From Caldilineaceae bacterium (GTDB lineage: Bacteria; Chloroflexota; Anaerolineae; Caldilineales; Caldilineaceae), in the NCBI GenBank assembly GCA_028819675.1, contig JAPPKT010000026.1, forward strand, positions 1-64,000: a stretch of 64,000 nt of DNA, written 5' to 3'. A program made the translations under genes and the position numbers. Below, one piece after another: positions 8,641 through 18,200 of this stretch (its first letter is position 1; each line of letters starts with the position of its first letter). The notes below the pieces were generated by a model that saw only the letters and a program-made list of their open reading frames with translations, was not told the origin of the DNA and did not search any database.

Positions 8641-8805
8641 CTAGCGATAGCCCCGGTCCCTGAGCTCTTTATCAAGAGCTCGCTTGCGCTGCTCCCGGTG
8701 CTGCCAGCGCTTGAAGTGCTTCCGTGCCCGCCGGGAGCTCCAAAGTAGAGCAACGACCAAAACGACCACTATAACAAGGTCTCGTCCTTCAAAATCCTCC
8801 AGCAT
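8641..8805 (-). CDS. Small single-pass membrane protein (54 aa)
   Basis: From the start at 8805 (GGAGG five bases upstream) the product has one strong transmembrane helix (VIVVVLVVALLWSS) followed by a very basic tail (SRRARKHFKRW...KELRDRGYR). Its 5' end is only 20 bp from the end of an IS3-type scar, so its native promoter may have been replaced or lost. I know no homologue. A short basic-tail membrane peptide could be a type I toxin-like peptide or an ordinary small envelope protein; nothing in the sequence decides. Confidence 0.45.
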   Translation of the reverse strand: MLEDFEGRDLVIVVVLVVALLWSSRRARKHFKRWQHREQRKRALDKELRDRGYR

Positions 8806-8824
8806 CCCCGCCTCCATTGACCTG

Positions 8825-9114
8825 TGATCTGCCCCCGATGTTTGTATCACCCGTTATGTTAGTCCGGCAAGCACGGGGACAAGGTCGGCAAGCAAGAGGG
8901 CCTCAGGAGCCGGCGGTAGAAGGTCTGCTCTATCACGCCTATCCGGCGGCCGGCCTCAGCGACTGTGCTGCCCTCGGCTATCGCTATCGCTGTCTCTGCC
9001 TCGCTGAGCTTGTTGATCACCTGCTCGGGCGTATGTTTCTTCCTAGCCATATCTCCCCCTTTCTACGGCCCAATTCTAACATACTAACTGGACCAGTTTC
9101 TGGGGGGCAGGTCA
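8825..9114 (-). mobile_element. IS3-family remnant with both ends, internally deleted (about 290 bp)
   Basis: Both ends are inverted TGAYCTGCCCCC (8825 inward, 9114 inward). Next to the 9114 end an OrfA N-terminus is readable on the minus strand: MARKKHTPEQVINKL...EAGRRIGV, then TFYR, the HTH of IS3/IS911 OrfA. It then jumps without warning into the OrfB C-terminus, readable out of frame as PAPEALLLADLVPVLAGLT before the other end. A deletion fused the start of orfA to the end of orfB, leaving a MITE-like non-autonomous element. A related OrfB end lies at 55982-56095. Confidence 0.85.
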
Positions 9115-9146
9115 CCCCCAAAGTCTCGCAAAAGATTCCCAGGCCA

Positions 9147-9578
9147 TCACCACCGCAAAATATAATGCAGAATTGTGCAAGACTCGTCGTCCATGTAGAC
9201 GTTTAGACCTCCTGCCTTGTCTCGATCATCGCCACGTTTGCGCGCAGTGAATTGAAAACCATATTCCTGAATAGAACCATAGAACTCATCAGACCTGCCT
9301 TCCACCACCTCCTTTACTCGACGCAAGTCGGATCTCCTGGTAGGCCGAGAAGTATATGAGAATCTGAATCTTATTTCGTCAGAATCAATGACCTTCTCCT
9401 TTAATAGGTCAACCTGCTCTTTGACTTTGGCTTCGTCGATACAGTAAACCGATATGGGAACATGAGTGGGTTTGGGATTCAGCATGCTTTCAATGTTGTG
9501 CCAGGACAAGTAGGCGACAAAAGGAATCACCATAATGACCAGGCCCACCACAAGCCATTTCACACACGCTCTCGTCAT
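9147..9578 (-). CDS. Membrane-anchored small hypothetical protein
   Basis: The start at 9578 is preferred over 9605 because GGAGG lies seven bases upstream. The 143-residue product has an N-terminal transmembrane helix (WLVVGLVIMVIPFVAYL) and a ~110-residue charged extracytoplasmic domain with two cysteines (VYCIDEAK, DDESCTI) that could pair. I do not recognise the family. It leads a run of minus-strand membrane and lipoprotein genes (9.1-15.1 kb) and follows the IS3 scar by 32 bp. Confidence 0.6.
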   Translation of the reverse strand: MTRACVKWLVVGLVIMVIPFVAYLSWHNIESMLNPKPTHVPISVYCIDEAKVKEQVDLLKEKVIDSDEIRFRFSYTSRPTRRSDLRRVKEVVEGRSDEFYGSIQEYGFQFTARKRGDDRDKAGGLNVYMDDESCTILHYILRW

Positions 9579-9658
9579 GATGACCCTCCGAACCCATGCT
9601 TCCAATGATGCCGAAATGTCAACGAACCTGGACAGTCCTTTGTCTTTTCGTTAGCTCA

Positions 9659-10108
9659 TCATTCTTCTTTCGCATCTTGTTCATCAAAAGGAAAGCTATC
9701 AGGATCGCGACACCATCTAAGTAGACTTTTCAGACTGTTATAAACATTCGGGGATTGTGGATCTCGGAGTTCGCTGGGATAGACTTCATCCATCATCCAC
9801 ATAATTACAACCCATTGCATCGCCGCCCATCGTCCTGTCGTGTAGGAAGAATCTGGTTCTCCTGATGCCTGACCCAACAAGCAATCAGAGATTTCAAGGA
9901 CGACCGAGGCGTAGGCTTCGAGTTCAATGTCGGTTACGCCTGGGTCAAACTGTTTGAAAGCAAAAGCGAAATCATATAGGCCGGCTTGCATAGGTTGCTC
10001 TCCCACAACTACGAAAGGAGACGATGGTTCGATGCGTGGTTCAGGTGGAATAGGATTGCAAGCGGTTACGAATAAAACGAAAAGAATAGTGAGTGATGCC
10101 TTGTACAT
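9659..10108 (-). CDS. Lipoprotein, paralogue of the gene at 10294
   Basis: The signal peptide MYKASLTILFVLFVTAC ends in a lipobox (VTAC), with the NPIPPEP spacer typical of several lipoproteins here. The mature ~130 residues are predicted helical and acidic with two further cysteines. It shares with the next gene the blocks GLYDFAFAFKQFD (GLSDLASVFAKWD there), a run of small residues before a Cys, and a C-terminal Leu-Arg-Trp-Cys segment, so the two are tandem paralogues. Presumably it is attached to the outer face of the membrane. Function unknown. Confidence 0.65.
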   Translation of the reverse strand: MYKASLTILFVLFVTACNPIPPEPRIEPSSPFVVVGEQPMQAGLYDFAFAFKQFDPGVTDIELEAYASVVLEISDCLLGQASGEPDSSYTTGRWAAMQWVVIMWMMDEVYPSELRDPQSPNVYNSLKSLLRWCRDPDSFPFDEQDAKEE

Positions 10109-10293
10109 CGGTTACCCCTTCTGTGATGGATGGAATACAAGAACCTGGCCGCCCTCTGTTCCACAGGTAGGCACTTCGTGAGAATCTTCGCAAGGGTACC
10201 TGGGTGAACGCCATGATATGTCCCAAGTCGTTATTTGGCTTTCCTGCATCTTGACGCTACGCCCATCTGGCTCGAATGAATTGTCAACGAGCC

Positions 10294-10719
10294 TTAGTCA
10301 CCTTCACAGAATTCTATTGCCCAGGTCAGGTTCTGGAAGGAGGGCCTGTCGCTATTTTTGAGAAAGTCCTCGTCGGACGGGTCAAGTTCCCCCGATTCGA
10401 CTTTCTCGTTGCGTTCCATACGAGCCGCTGTCATTAGGATAGCAATGGTGTAAATGACCTGGGCGGTCATCTCGTTGTCGGTGTAAGTCCAGCTGCCGTA
10501 ATCCTCTGCAGCGTCATGTACGCATTTCTCGAACTCTATCAGCAGTTCCATGTACTCAGTCGTGTCGTCTTGCGTGTCCCACTTTGCAAAAACGCTGGCG
10601 AGGTCGGACAGACCAGCCTTCGTTTCTGGCGGCGGGTCGAGCGGTGCTTGCTGTGGAATCGGCACGCAGGCTGACAGCGTAAGCACAAGCGTTATCCAGA
10701 TTGCGGCAAGCTTCTTCAT
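10294..10719 (-). CDS. Lipoprotein (LSAC lipobox), paralogue of the 9659 gene
   Basis: Start at 10719 gives MKKLAAIWITLVLTLSAC, a clean lipoprotein signal; the frame is open further upstream but without such a signal. The 141-residue product continues VPIPQQAPLDPPPE and then an acidic helical domain (GLSDLASVFAKWD...LIEFEKC...WAIEFCEGD) like that of the 9659 gene. About 200 bp covering its upstream region and signal peptide (10637-10836) is duplicated at 12892-13094 without the rest of the gene. Its cellular role is unknown. Confidence 0.65.
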   Translation of the reverse strand: MKKLAAIWITLVLTLSACVPIPQQAPLDPPPETKAGLSDLASVFAKWDTQDDTTEYMELLIEFEKCVHDAAEDYGSWTYTDNEMTAQVIYTIAILMTAARMERNEKVESGELDPSDEDFLKNSDRPSFQNLTWAIEFCEGD

Positions 10720-10836
10720 GTTGTTTCCCCTCTTTGAGAAATAAATTGCCGTACCGGGGCAACAACGCCTGCAGTGCCAGAACGGTTCCAGTAGAGATTG
10801 TTGCCAATCAGCAAGGAAGGCCATATATGTCCGATC
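10637..10836. repeat. Promoter/signal-peptide segment, copy A of a 200-bp duplication
   Basis: This segment covers the upstream region, start and signal peptide of the lipoprotein gene ending at 10294. It is closely matched by 12892-13094 in the same orientation. Similarity stops abruptly at the codons after the lipid-attached Cys-V-P-I-P-Q-Q-A-P-L-D. Confidence 0.85.
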
Positions 10837-11096
10837 CTTTCCTTGATGAAATGCTCAGGAAGTAATCGCCTGATTCTGTAGGACATCAATAAATCTCGTG
10901 TTTACGTGCGTCCGGCGCAGAGTACGAAGCAGCTCTTGGTCGCCAGAGATCTCCATGTAAGCAGGGTTCTACCATCTTCGCATTAGGGTGCGGTACCGTC
11001 ACAAGCCCGGCCGCAGCCTATCTCCTGCCCTGTAAACTTTCAGGGACGTCTTGCGGTGCAGGACATGATTGTTATAAATCGGGGTTGAAAGAACGA
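10837..11096. other. Intergenic, nothing recognised
   Basis: No gene, hairpin with T tract or repeat was identified between the duplicated upstream segment and the next membrane protein gene. Short open frames lack RBS and signal. Confidence 0.35.
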
Positions 11097-11432
11097 TCAC
11101 GGATCGAGATCGTAGCTGCTTTGGTCCAGTAGTGGCGGCGGGTCGAAGAAGAGGATGTCGCGCATCCAGTTGCCGCTGGACTGTGGGAATGAAGGCTGAC
11201 CTTCGGGAGCAGGCCATCTGTGCCACCACACGGTGATGCCGGGGGCTGGCTCGTGTCGCCTGTAAGAGCACGCGATTACATTTTCGTCATCGTTGTACGG
11301 GCAGGGGAAGAGAATCGGCTCAGTATTGAAGAAAAGGCCATAGTCAGAGATCTTTTGTCCCATGATCCAACCGAGGGTGAGGCCGAGTAGTACTGTTGTC
11401 AACAGAATGCTACGCTTTAGCGCTGAGTACAT
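11097..11432 (-). CDS. Small membrane-anchored PCPY-motif protein A
   Basis: The 111-residue protein begins with a single transmembrane helix (ILLTTVLLGLTLGWIMG) and continues with a short extracytoplasmic domain containing EPILFPCPYNDDENVIACSY. The paired cysteines are repeated in the next gene as EPFIYPCPYSSSEGICVY, so the two are tandem paralogues with a probable disulfide loop. The rest is Pro/Trp-rich. No known family was recognised. It lies 15 bp downstream of its paralogue on the minus strand, probably one transcript. Confidence 0.6.
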   Translation of the reverse strand: MYSALKRSILLTTVLLGLTLGWIMGQKISDYGLFFNTEPILFPCPYNDDENVIACSYRRHEPAPGITVWWHRWPAPEGQPSFPQSSGNWMRDILFFDPPPLLDQSSYDLDP

Positions 11433-11447
11433 GAGAACGGTTGTGCG

Positions 11448-11699
11448 TCAACTGAAAAACCAGATTGGTAGTTCGGGTTCGGGTTTGTTAGGGTCGTAGA
11501 CGCATATTCCTTCGCTGCTTGAGTATGGGCAGGGGTAGATAAACGGTTCAACAGTAGCGAACCAAAAGTAGTGGAACAAAATACTTGCCACCAATCCGAC
11601 GCCTATCCATATGAACAGCCGCGTCAGTAATGAGGTGATGCTGGGCAGCCGGTCTCTTGGGCTGTGAGCTGTCTGCAACGACGAAAGCGGCATGCGCAT
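11448..11699 (-). CDS. Small membrane-anchored PCPY-motif protein B
   Basis: Start at 11699 is chosen for AGGAG seven bases upstream. The 83-residue product has a transmembrane helix (FIWIGVGLVASILFHYFWF) and then EPFIYPCPYSSSEGICVYDPNKPEPELPI, the same Cys-Pro-Tyr and second-Cys pattern as the adjacent gene at 11097. The protein stops shortly after this motif, so it is essentially anchor plus loop. Role unknown. Confidence 0.6.
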   Translation of the reverse strand: MRMPLSSLQTAHSPRDRLPSITSLLTRLFIWIGVGLVASILFHYFWFATVEPFIYPCPYSSSEGICVYDPNKPEPELPIWFFS

Positions 11700-11734
11700 A
11701 TTGCTCTCCTGTGTACGTGCAGGTGTTATGGACA

Positions 11735-11790
11735 ATCCACCTTAGCTGGTGGTCCAGTTTTCGGGGCCCACGTCCCCCTTCGCGTTGTGC
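11735..11790. mobile_element. Possible solo end of a different IS3-group element
   Basis: On the minus strand GGCCCCGAAAACTGGACCAC followed by CAGCTAAGG resembles terminal sequences of some IS3-group elements. No transposase or opposite end is nearby. Weak evidence. Confidence 0.25.
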
Positions 11791-11803
11791 GCAAAGGAAG
11801 GGA

Positions 11804-12685
11804 TTACGGATCTGCGCGCCGCATCACGATTACTTCATAGTGGTAAGCAGAGAAATCCTGGATGACTGCTGCCTTCATCGTCCCATCCGGCGAAGTCGAT
11901 TCTTCGACCAGGCGATCTGGCCATGCGCTGAATTCGACGAAGTTCGGGTTCTTTGCTTTCATCTCCGCTTCATCCGGGTGCCGTGGACCTCTCAAGACCG
12001 TCGATGAAGATGTGAAACCGTCCGGTAGCCGCTTTATCCGCTCAGGTTCGTTGCCGCTGACCGGATCATACAGCCACAAAGGATTGCCGTCTCCATAAAT
12101 GCAGTTGGGGGCCCCGTCTCCCCTACTATAGTAAAGTTTGTTGTCCCCGCTCCATCCAAGCAGCCTGTATTCGCAACTGTCATAGAGGTCCTCTATTTCG
12201 AATTGAGCACGTCTGATTGCGCCTGCCAGAGAGCTTTCGGGCCGCGTGAGCCAGTTGACCGCGTACCCTGGCGGCGGCTCGAAAATTTCGAGTGAGCTGT
12301 AGGTGCCGTAGATTGCCGGAACTGTAAATGGTGCAATTACAAGCAGAGCCAATGGCACAAACGAGATTGTTCGCGCGATCCAGCCCCGTTGTGAAACAAT
12401 CCAGAGAAATACGCATAGGGCCAAGCCAACACTCCAGAGGACAAAAAAAGGAGTTTGACCCGCATAAAACACCGCAGCCGGGAACATGGTGACCATGTAC
12501 AAGGGAATCCCCACGACTGCACCGACTATGGGGGTTCTCCACAGCGGCCACAGCCAACCCAGGCCATACAGAACCCAGTCGCCATAGAGCCCCATCAACA
12601 AGTTGACGAACAGAATCCACATCAGGACCTTCAGAGACTTCGACGGTCCAGGAAATCGCTTGCCTGTCGCTGAGATGTGACTCAT
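11804..12685 (-). CDS. Multi-pass membrane protein with C-terminal extracytoplasmic domain
   Basis: This 293-residue protein has four hydrophobic helices in its first ~125 residues (LMWILFVNLLMGLYG; VGIPLYMVTMFPAAVFYAG; FFVLWSVGLALCVFLWIV; ISFVPLALLVIAPFTVPAIYG). A ~170-residue soluble domain follows with strand-like blocks LGWSGDNKLYYSRGDG, NPLWLYDPVSG and STSPDGTMKAAVIQDFSAYHYEVIVM, reminiscent of isolated propeller blades. Two cysteines (YDSCEYR, PNCIYG) may pair. It lies in the same minus-strand run as the PCPY proteins. No specific function assigned. Confidence 0.65.
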   Translation of the reverse strand: MSHISATGKRFPGPSKSLKVLMWILFVNLLMGLYGDWVLYGLGWLWPLWRTPIVGAVVGIPLYMVTMFPAAVFYAGQTPFFVLWSVGLALCVFLWIVSQRGWIARTISFVPLALLVIAPFTVPAIYGTYSSLEIFEPPPGYAVNWLTRPESSLAGAIRRAQFEIEDLYDSCEYRLLGWSGDNKLYYSRGDGAPNCIYGDGNPLWLYDPVSGNEPERIKRLPDGFTSSSTVLRGPRHPDEAEMKAKNPNFVEFSAWPDRLVEESTSPDGTMKAAVIQDFSAYHYEVIVMRRADP

Positions 12686-12891
12686 TGTGCCCTACTCATA
12701 GTTTCAGGATTACGTTACGTTCAGGCAGCCGAAAATTGTCACGGAAAGCTCATTCCACTGATTATTATGACATGCTGGAATCCAGGTCAGGGCAATCGTT
12801 TTCAACAGAGACACTCACCCCGCAGTCGAGGCCTGTTACTACATGTCCTGCGCTCTTGACGTGGGACAGTTCCGCGAGGACGTTGTACTGA

Positions 12892-12974
12892 TCGAGCGGT
12901 GCTTGCTGTGGAATCGGCACACAGGCTGACAGCGTAAGCACCAGCGTCATCCAGATTGCGGCGAGCTTCTTCGC
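12892..12974 (-). pseudogene. Truncated lipoprotein 5' fragment (duplicate of the 10294 gene)
   Basis: The coding part of duplication copy B reads LTLSACVPIPQQAPLD, then diverges into an unrelated frame that ends at 12765. The original start codon is lost. An in-frame ATG at 12950 could still yield a 61-residue peptide with part of the signal and lipobox, but nothing else resembles a protein. Treated as a dead fragment. Confidence 0.65.
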
Positions 12975-13094
12975 TCTGTTTCCCCGCTTTTGGAAATAAA
13001 TTGCCGTACTGGGGCAACAACGCCCGCAGTGCCAGAACGGTTCCAGTAGAAATTGTTACCAATCAGAAGGGAAGACCATATTTGGTACCCGATC
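12892..13094. repeat. Copy B of the 200-bp promoter/signal-peptide duplication
   Basis: Closely similar to 10637-10836 in the same orientation. In this copy the lipoprotein start codon (ATG, minus strand) is altered to GCG, and coding similarity ends after the PLD codons, so it cannot encode the lipoprotein. It abuts the 3' end of the PD40 propeller gene. Confidence 0.85.
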
Positions 13095-13099
13095 GGCTC

Positions 13100-14170
13100 T
13101 CAGTTCTGCCCAATCCCTCCCACCCAGGATGGGGACTCATCTACTGCAGGATGGTCGGTCAGACGAACAAGGCCCGTCCCGTCAGTGTTGACCATATACA
13201 GATCCGTATTCCCCTCACGAACTGAGACAAACACAATCCGGCTTCCGTCAGGCGACCAGGTGGAGTCGGCCGTTTCCGAAGGATCTTCGACAAGAAGGGC
13301 CGCGCCGGTGCCATCGGCATTCATAATGTATAACCCTTTGGTCCCTTCTCGCTCCGAGCGAAACAGAATCTGACTCCCATCCGGTGACCAGCGTGAACCA
13401 ATATCCTCTCCAGGACTGTCGGTAAGACGGGTAACGTTCGTGCCGTCGGCGTCTATCGTGTAGACCTCGGGCTGGCCGTCACGATTCGAGCTGAACGCAA
13501 TCCGGCCGCCCCTGGGAGACCAGAACGGACAACAGTCAGTTGCGGGATGATGCGTCAGGCGGGTGAGGCCCGACCCGTCAACGTTGATCACGTAGATGTC
13601 ATCCCCGCTGCGATTCGAGTAAAACGCTATCTGACCTGCGTCCGGAGACCACGACGGACTTACATCCACCTTCGGATGGTCAGTAAGACGGGTAACGCCC
13701 GAACCGTCGACGTTAATCACAAATATATCCGGCCAGTTTTCGTCAGGCTGATCGTAATACGCAATCCGCTTCCCGTCCGGGGACCAGACGAAGGAGCCGC
13801 TTCCAGTGGCATCCCTTAACAGACGGACAACGTTCGAACCGTCGGCGTTCATTACGTACAACCCCGTACGATCGTAAGGGTGGTCAGAGAGAAACATAAT
13901 CCGGCTGCCGTCGGGCGACCAGACGGGGCTGTAGTCGTCTGCGGAATGGTCGGTGAGGCGAACGACGTTTGAACCGTCGGTGTCCATGACATAGATGTCT
14001 CTGTTTCCTTCGCGGTCGGAGACGAACGCGATCTTCTTACAACAGTTGCGCGCCCGCCCTACCCCTGGGCCCTGCACCTCCGACTCCCCGACGATGGGAT
14101 TGCAGGCGGTCAGAAACAGCGCGGCAACAGTGACGACGGCCCAGGACAAAGTAAGTTGCTTTCTGGTCAC
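13100..14170 (-). CDS. Seven-repeat TolB-like PD40 beta-propeller lipoprotein
   Basis: The GTG at 14170 is chosen as start: it has GAAAGGAG upstream and yields [10 protein letters not shown]...ALFLTAC, a good lipoprotein signal with NPI after the Cys. The rest is seven PD40/WD40-like repeats of about 43 residues, each built as WSPDGxRIxFxSxRxG then [17 protein letters not shown], enough to close one seven-bladed propeller. TolB-type propellers act in the envelope as protein- or peptide-binding scaffolds, sometimes beside peptidases. A CC pair in blade five (TDCCPFW) is unusual. No Tol-Pal genes are nearby, so this is a surface-exposed binding lipoprotein, not TolB itself. The frame is open upstream but without a signal. 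Confidence 0.85.
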   Translation of the reverse strand: MTRKQLTLSWAVVTVAALFLTACNPIVGESEVQGPGVGRARNCCKKIAFVSDREGNRDIYVMDTDGSNVVRLTDHSADDYSPVWSPDGSRIMFLSDHPYDRTGLYVMNADGSNVVRLLRDATGSGSFVWSPDGKRIAYYDQPDENWPDIFVINVDGSGVTRLTDHPKVDVSPSWSPDAGQIAFYSNRSGDDIYVINVDGSGLTRLTHHPATDCCPFWSPRGGRIAFSSNRDGQPEVYTIDADGTNVTRLTDSPGEDIGSRWSPDGSQILFRSEREGTKGLYIMNADGTGAALLVEDPSETADSTWSPDGSRIVFVSVREGNTDLYMVNTDGTGLVRLTDHPAVDESPSWVGGIGQN

Positions 14171-14407
14171 GAATGACTCCTTTCGCACCCTGAATCCCAT
14201 AACGAGCCAACCCTCGAGGGGTTGCCCACGAGTCCGGTGAGCGCTCGTTCCGGTCCCGCAAGTCTTATAGACTCTTGCAATCCTGCAACAATATTCACAG
14301 CACACTATGACCGGCTATTCATGCCGGTGCCACCGAAGCACCTCCTAGCCAGTTTGGATGAGGTCTGGTACTCCGTGTCGCAAGCAGGGCTGGCGAAATG
14401 CCTGACA

Positions 14408-15082
14408 TTAACTTGGTTCGCATGAGACGCCATCTTGTCCGAGCAGGATGTCAAAGGTCGAGAACAGGATGCTCGATTCGTCAGTGATGCCTGGGACCCG
14501 GCCGATAAGCGTAAGCGTGTTCTCCTCGTGAGAGACGTGCAGGTGGGCGCCGGCAGAACGCATCTCTAGCAGGTGGGTTTCATTCTTTTCAGGGTATTGC
14601 TTGTGTTGATATACTCCGACTCGAAGCGCGGTTCTGAACGGGCGGACTGTGGCCGGCGTGTCTGCCGATACCCTCCTTGCGCCGTACGAGGCATCAAGCG
14701 TGTAGTCGGTCTGATCGAATGTCTCGCTGGCATCGCCATCAAGGTTGATTGAAACAGTCCACATATATTCCAGGTGCATGTTTTCGACACCTTCTCTGTT
14801 GACCGCAATCTCTTCAGGAATACCTCTGAGATAGAAGACTGCCGTCAACGTTTCTCCATCCAGACTGGAATCCACACCGACAATATCGATGTAGGCTGGC
14901 AAAGAGCTTAGAACCGGGTCACTGGCGCTCTGGCCGGGCAGCATGTCCAGATAACCGCCGGGGCATTCAGCGAGTTGCTCTGTCTTCTGTGGTGGTTCTG
15001 ATGCAGTTGGCGGCTCTGCCGGTATAGGCACACAAGCGGCGGTGAGAAGAGCGAGTCCGACAATCAAAAGTTTTCTGAACAT
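14408..15082 (-). CDS. Single-domain clamp-family lipoprotein
   Basis: This 224-residue protein has a lipobox signal (MFRKLLIVGLALLTAAC, then VPIPAEPP) and one copy of the domain repeated in the large secreted proteins of this window: YIDIVGVDSSLDGETLTAVF, a strand ending LEYMWTVSINLDGD, and ENTLTLIGRVPGIT. The framing cysteines are present (ECPGGYLDMLPGQ near the start, DGVSCEPS at the end), predicting one disulfide. In place of the usual IDVDxDxxTG it has INLDGDASETFD. AAGGAG lies nine bases upstream of the ATG. Presumably a membrane-tethered relative of the secreted proteins; ligand unknown. Confidence 0.75.
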   Translation of the reverse strand: MFRKLLIVGLALLTAACVPIPAEPPTASEPPQKTEQLAECPGGYLDMLPGQSASDPVLSSLPAYIDIVGVDSSLDGETLTAVFYLRGIPEEIAVNREGVENMHLEYMWTVSINLDGDASETFDQTDYTLDASYGARRVSADTPATVRPFRTALRVGVYQHKQYPEKNETHLLEMRSAGAHLHVSHEENTLTLIGRVPGITDESSILFSTFDILLGQDGVSCEPS

Positions 15083-15205
15083 GGTCCGGTCTCCTTAAAC
15101 AGTTGAAGCGGCGCTTGGGCTCAAACAATCAAAACCGCCCTCCATTTCAGGTAGGGGCCTTGGAGATCAAGTAAGGTAAAGCTTACGGTGGGAGTGCCTG
15201 CATGC

Positions 15206-18200
15206 CTACTCGCTGCCGCCCGACCCGGACAAAACCTGGCACGCAATCCGCTCGTAACCGTGCCGATAGTCATAGACCTCAAACTCAAGCCGCGACGCTG
15301 CGGTGATGCCGGGAATCTCTCCGATGAGGGTGATGGTGTTCTCTGCGGGCGATACCTTGATGGCGGCGCTGCTCAGATGGGCGGCGCCTTGGCCGTCCGC
15401 GTACATCTTCCAGGTGTCGGCCTGCACGGCGTCTTCGATGGGCCGGTGAACTCCGCCGTCACCTCTGGACGGGGAGAATACGAAATGACTGGCGGACAGC
15501 GTGTAGTCAGCCCCCTGATTCCCCGTTTTCCGGTCGCCGACCAAGTCCACTGACACCTCCCAACCGTACTCCAACGCATTTTTCGGAACATACTTCCGGT
15601 TGAATTCCAAGGTCTCCGGAATGTCCCGGAGATGGAATACGACGGTGAGCTTGCCGTCGTCGGTCAGGGCTGTGCTGACCTCGGTGATGTCCATGTATGC
15701 AGGCAGCGCTTGCGAGACGGCAGCGACGACGCGCTGGCCCGGCGTGATTGCGACGCTGCCTAACCGGCACGTTTCGACGCCTGAGCCGGCCATTTCGACC
15801 CAACCGGCGAAGTAGTCATAGGCCCTGACCCTGAGCGGCGACGCCTCGGTGATCCCGGGGATGTCGCCGGAGAGCGTTATGGTGTTGCCGGCGGCAGAGA
15901 CCTCGACGGCGGCCCCGGCCACAACTCTGTTCCCCGCCGCGTCCAGCCCCAGGATGCCGGCGGTGACGTAGCCCGGATCCGTTATCTTGGCCGCGGTGTT
16001 GGCGTCCTTGACGAGGGGATGGACGACGTAGCCGGCGGACAGCATGTAGTCGAAGCCGCCGGCGCCCGTCTGCGCGTCGCTGTCCGCGTCGACCGACACT
16101 TCCCAAGCGTACTCGAGCGCGTGCGCGGGCACGCCGGTCCTGTCGAAGGTCAGGGTCTCGGGAAGATCTCTGAGCAGAAGCGTGACGGTCAGGGTCTCTC
16201 CGTCGACGGTTGTCGTGACGCCGCGGATGTCGACGTGCCCGGCCGGCTCGCGGGATTGATCAGTGGATGCGGTGCGGCCGGAGGGCGCGGCAGTGACTGG
16301 CAGCGCCTGGCAGCCGAGCTCATCGGTCTCGCCGCGATACCCGTGCGTCCGGAACGAGAGGCGCGACGCCGGCGTGATTCCCGGAATCCGGCCGCGGAGA
16401 ATCATCGTGTCCGTCTCTGCGGATACGTCGAGGCTGGCGCTCCTGAAAGAGCTGATGCCTCCCCCCGGCCGCTTTTCCCAGACACTGGCTTTGACAACTT
16501 CCTCTATGGGCGCCTCGGTATTGTCCCCCTCCTGGTCAGGCCGCACGATGTGATGGGCGGAGAGCAGGTACTCGAAGCCGTTGTCGCCGGTCTCCGGGTC
16601 GCCGTCGGCGTCGACCGACACTTCCCACATGTACTCCATCGAGTTTGCCCGCGTGCCCGTTCTGTTGAAGGTGAGCGTCTCCGGAATATCCCGGAAGCGG
16701 AGCATGACGGTCAGCATTTCGCCTGAAAGGGTGGCGCTGACTTTGGCGATGTCCAGGTAGGCGGCCGATACGTCGGAGAGGTCATCGGTTGCGGTCTGCC
16801 CGGGCGTCACTGCCGACTCGTCATCCGTACACAGGCTCGTGGCCGCGCCCTGGCTCGCGGGCGCGTCCTGGCCCGGCCCGGCAGGACATCCGATCCTGTC
16901 GGAACCGCTAAAAAAGTCGTAGGTCTTGAATGTAAGCTGTGATTCCGCCGTGATCCCGGGGATGGTCCCGGAGAGCGTTAGCGTGTTCTCTTGCGGAGAT
17001 ACCTCGAGGGTTGCGGCACCCATGGACATGAAACCATCCCCCCGGGCTTTCAAGACACCGGCCTCCACTCCGCTCTCGATGGACGCCTTCTCGTTACGCC
17101 CTTTTTCGGATGAGCGCACAAAGTGGCTGGCCGACAGCTCGTATTCGATGCCGCCGTAGCCGGTCTCCCGGTCGCCGTCCACGTCGATCGACACATTCCA
17201 ACTGTACTCCCCATATCTTTCCGATATGCCGGTACGATTGAAGGTCAGCGTCTCCGGAATATCCCTGAGATGGAAAACGACGGTCAAGGTCTCACCGGAC
17301 AGGGAGGTTTCAACTTCGGTGATGTCGATATGCGCGGCCTGCACGTCCGCGGTTTCATCGACCAGGGTCTGACCGGGCGCAACTGCCTCATCGGTATCAC
17401 ATTCACCGGGGTAGCTGATCTGACTCTGACTCTGCGAGGTAAAGCAGCCGATTTCATCTAAGCCGCCCGCAAAGTCGTACGTCCTGAATGCAAGCCGCGA
17501 CGCCGTCGTAATGCCGGGAATGCGGCCGGAGAGCGTTAGCGTGTCCTCATCCGGAGATACCTCAAGAGCGGCGTCTGCAGCCGGCACGGCGCTCCCCGGT
17601 TCCAGGCTCCAGACTCTGACCTCCAGTTGGTTCGCTATGGGCGCCTTGACGTTGCTCTCTGCTGCGGACGGGGGCACAGAGTAACTTGCCAGCATCTGGT
17701 ACTCAAAGCCGCCGGAGCCTGTCTCGCGGTCGTTGTCCACGTCGACGACGACCACCCATGCATACTCCAGATAGCCTTCGGATGCGCCTGTACGATTGAA
17801 CGTCAGCATCTCCGGCACATCCCTGAGATGGAAGACAGCTATCAGAGTTTCGCCCGACAAGGAGGTGTCTACCCTGGTTATATCGATATGCGGATCGGTA
17901 ACGACCTCTCTCTCGTCGGTTGCGGTCTGCCCCGGCGCTGTCTGGGCCGCGCCGGCGTAGCACCCCCAGGGGCCCATACTCTCTCTGTATGAGGGATGGC
18001 AGTCGATCTGATCGGCCTCGCCGGCGAACTCGGCATCATGGGCTGAAAATGTCAGGCGCGATGCGGATGTGATGCCGGGGATGAAGCCGGAGATGGTTAT
18101 CGTGTCTTCTGCGGCGGAAACCGCCAGGTCGGCGTCCGCGAGACCGCTGGTGGAGCCGCCGGAACGCGCTTCCCATACGGCGGCCTCCAGCATCTCCCCG

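Noticed and set aside
16019..16726. Long plus-strand open frame (235 codons) inside the six-domain gene
   Set aside because: Antisense shadow of a GC-rich coding region; no RBS or protein-like motifs, and similar shadows recur in every paralogue.
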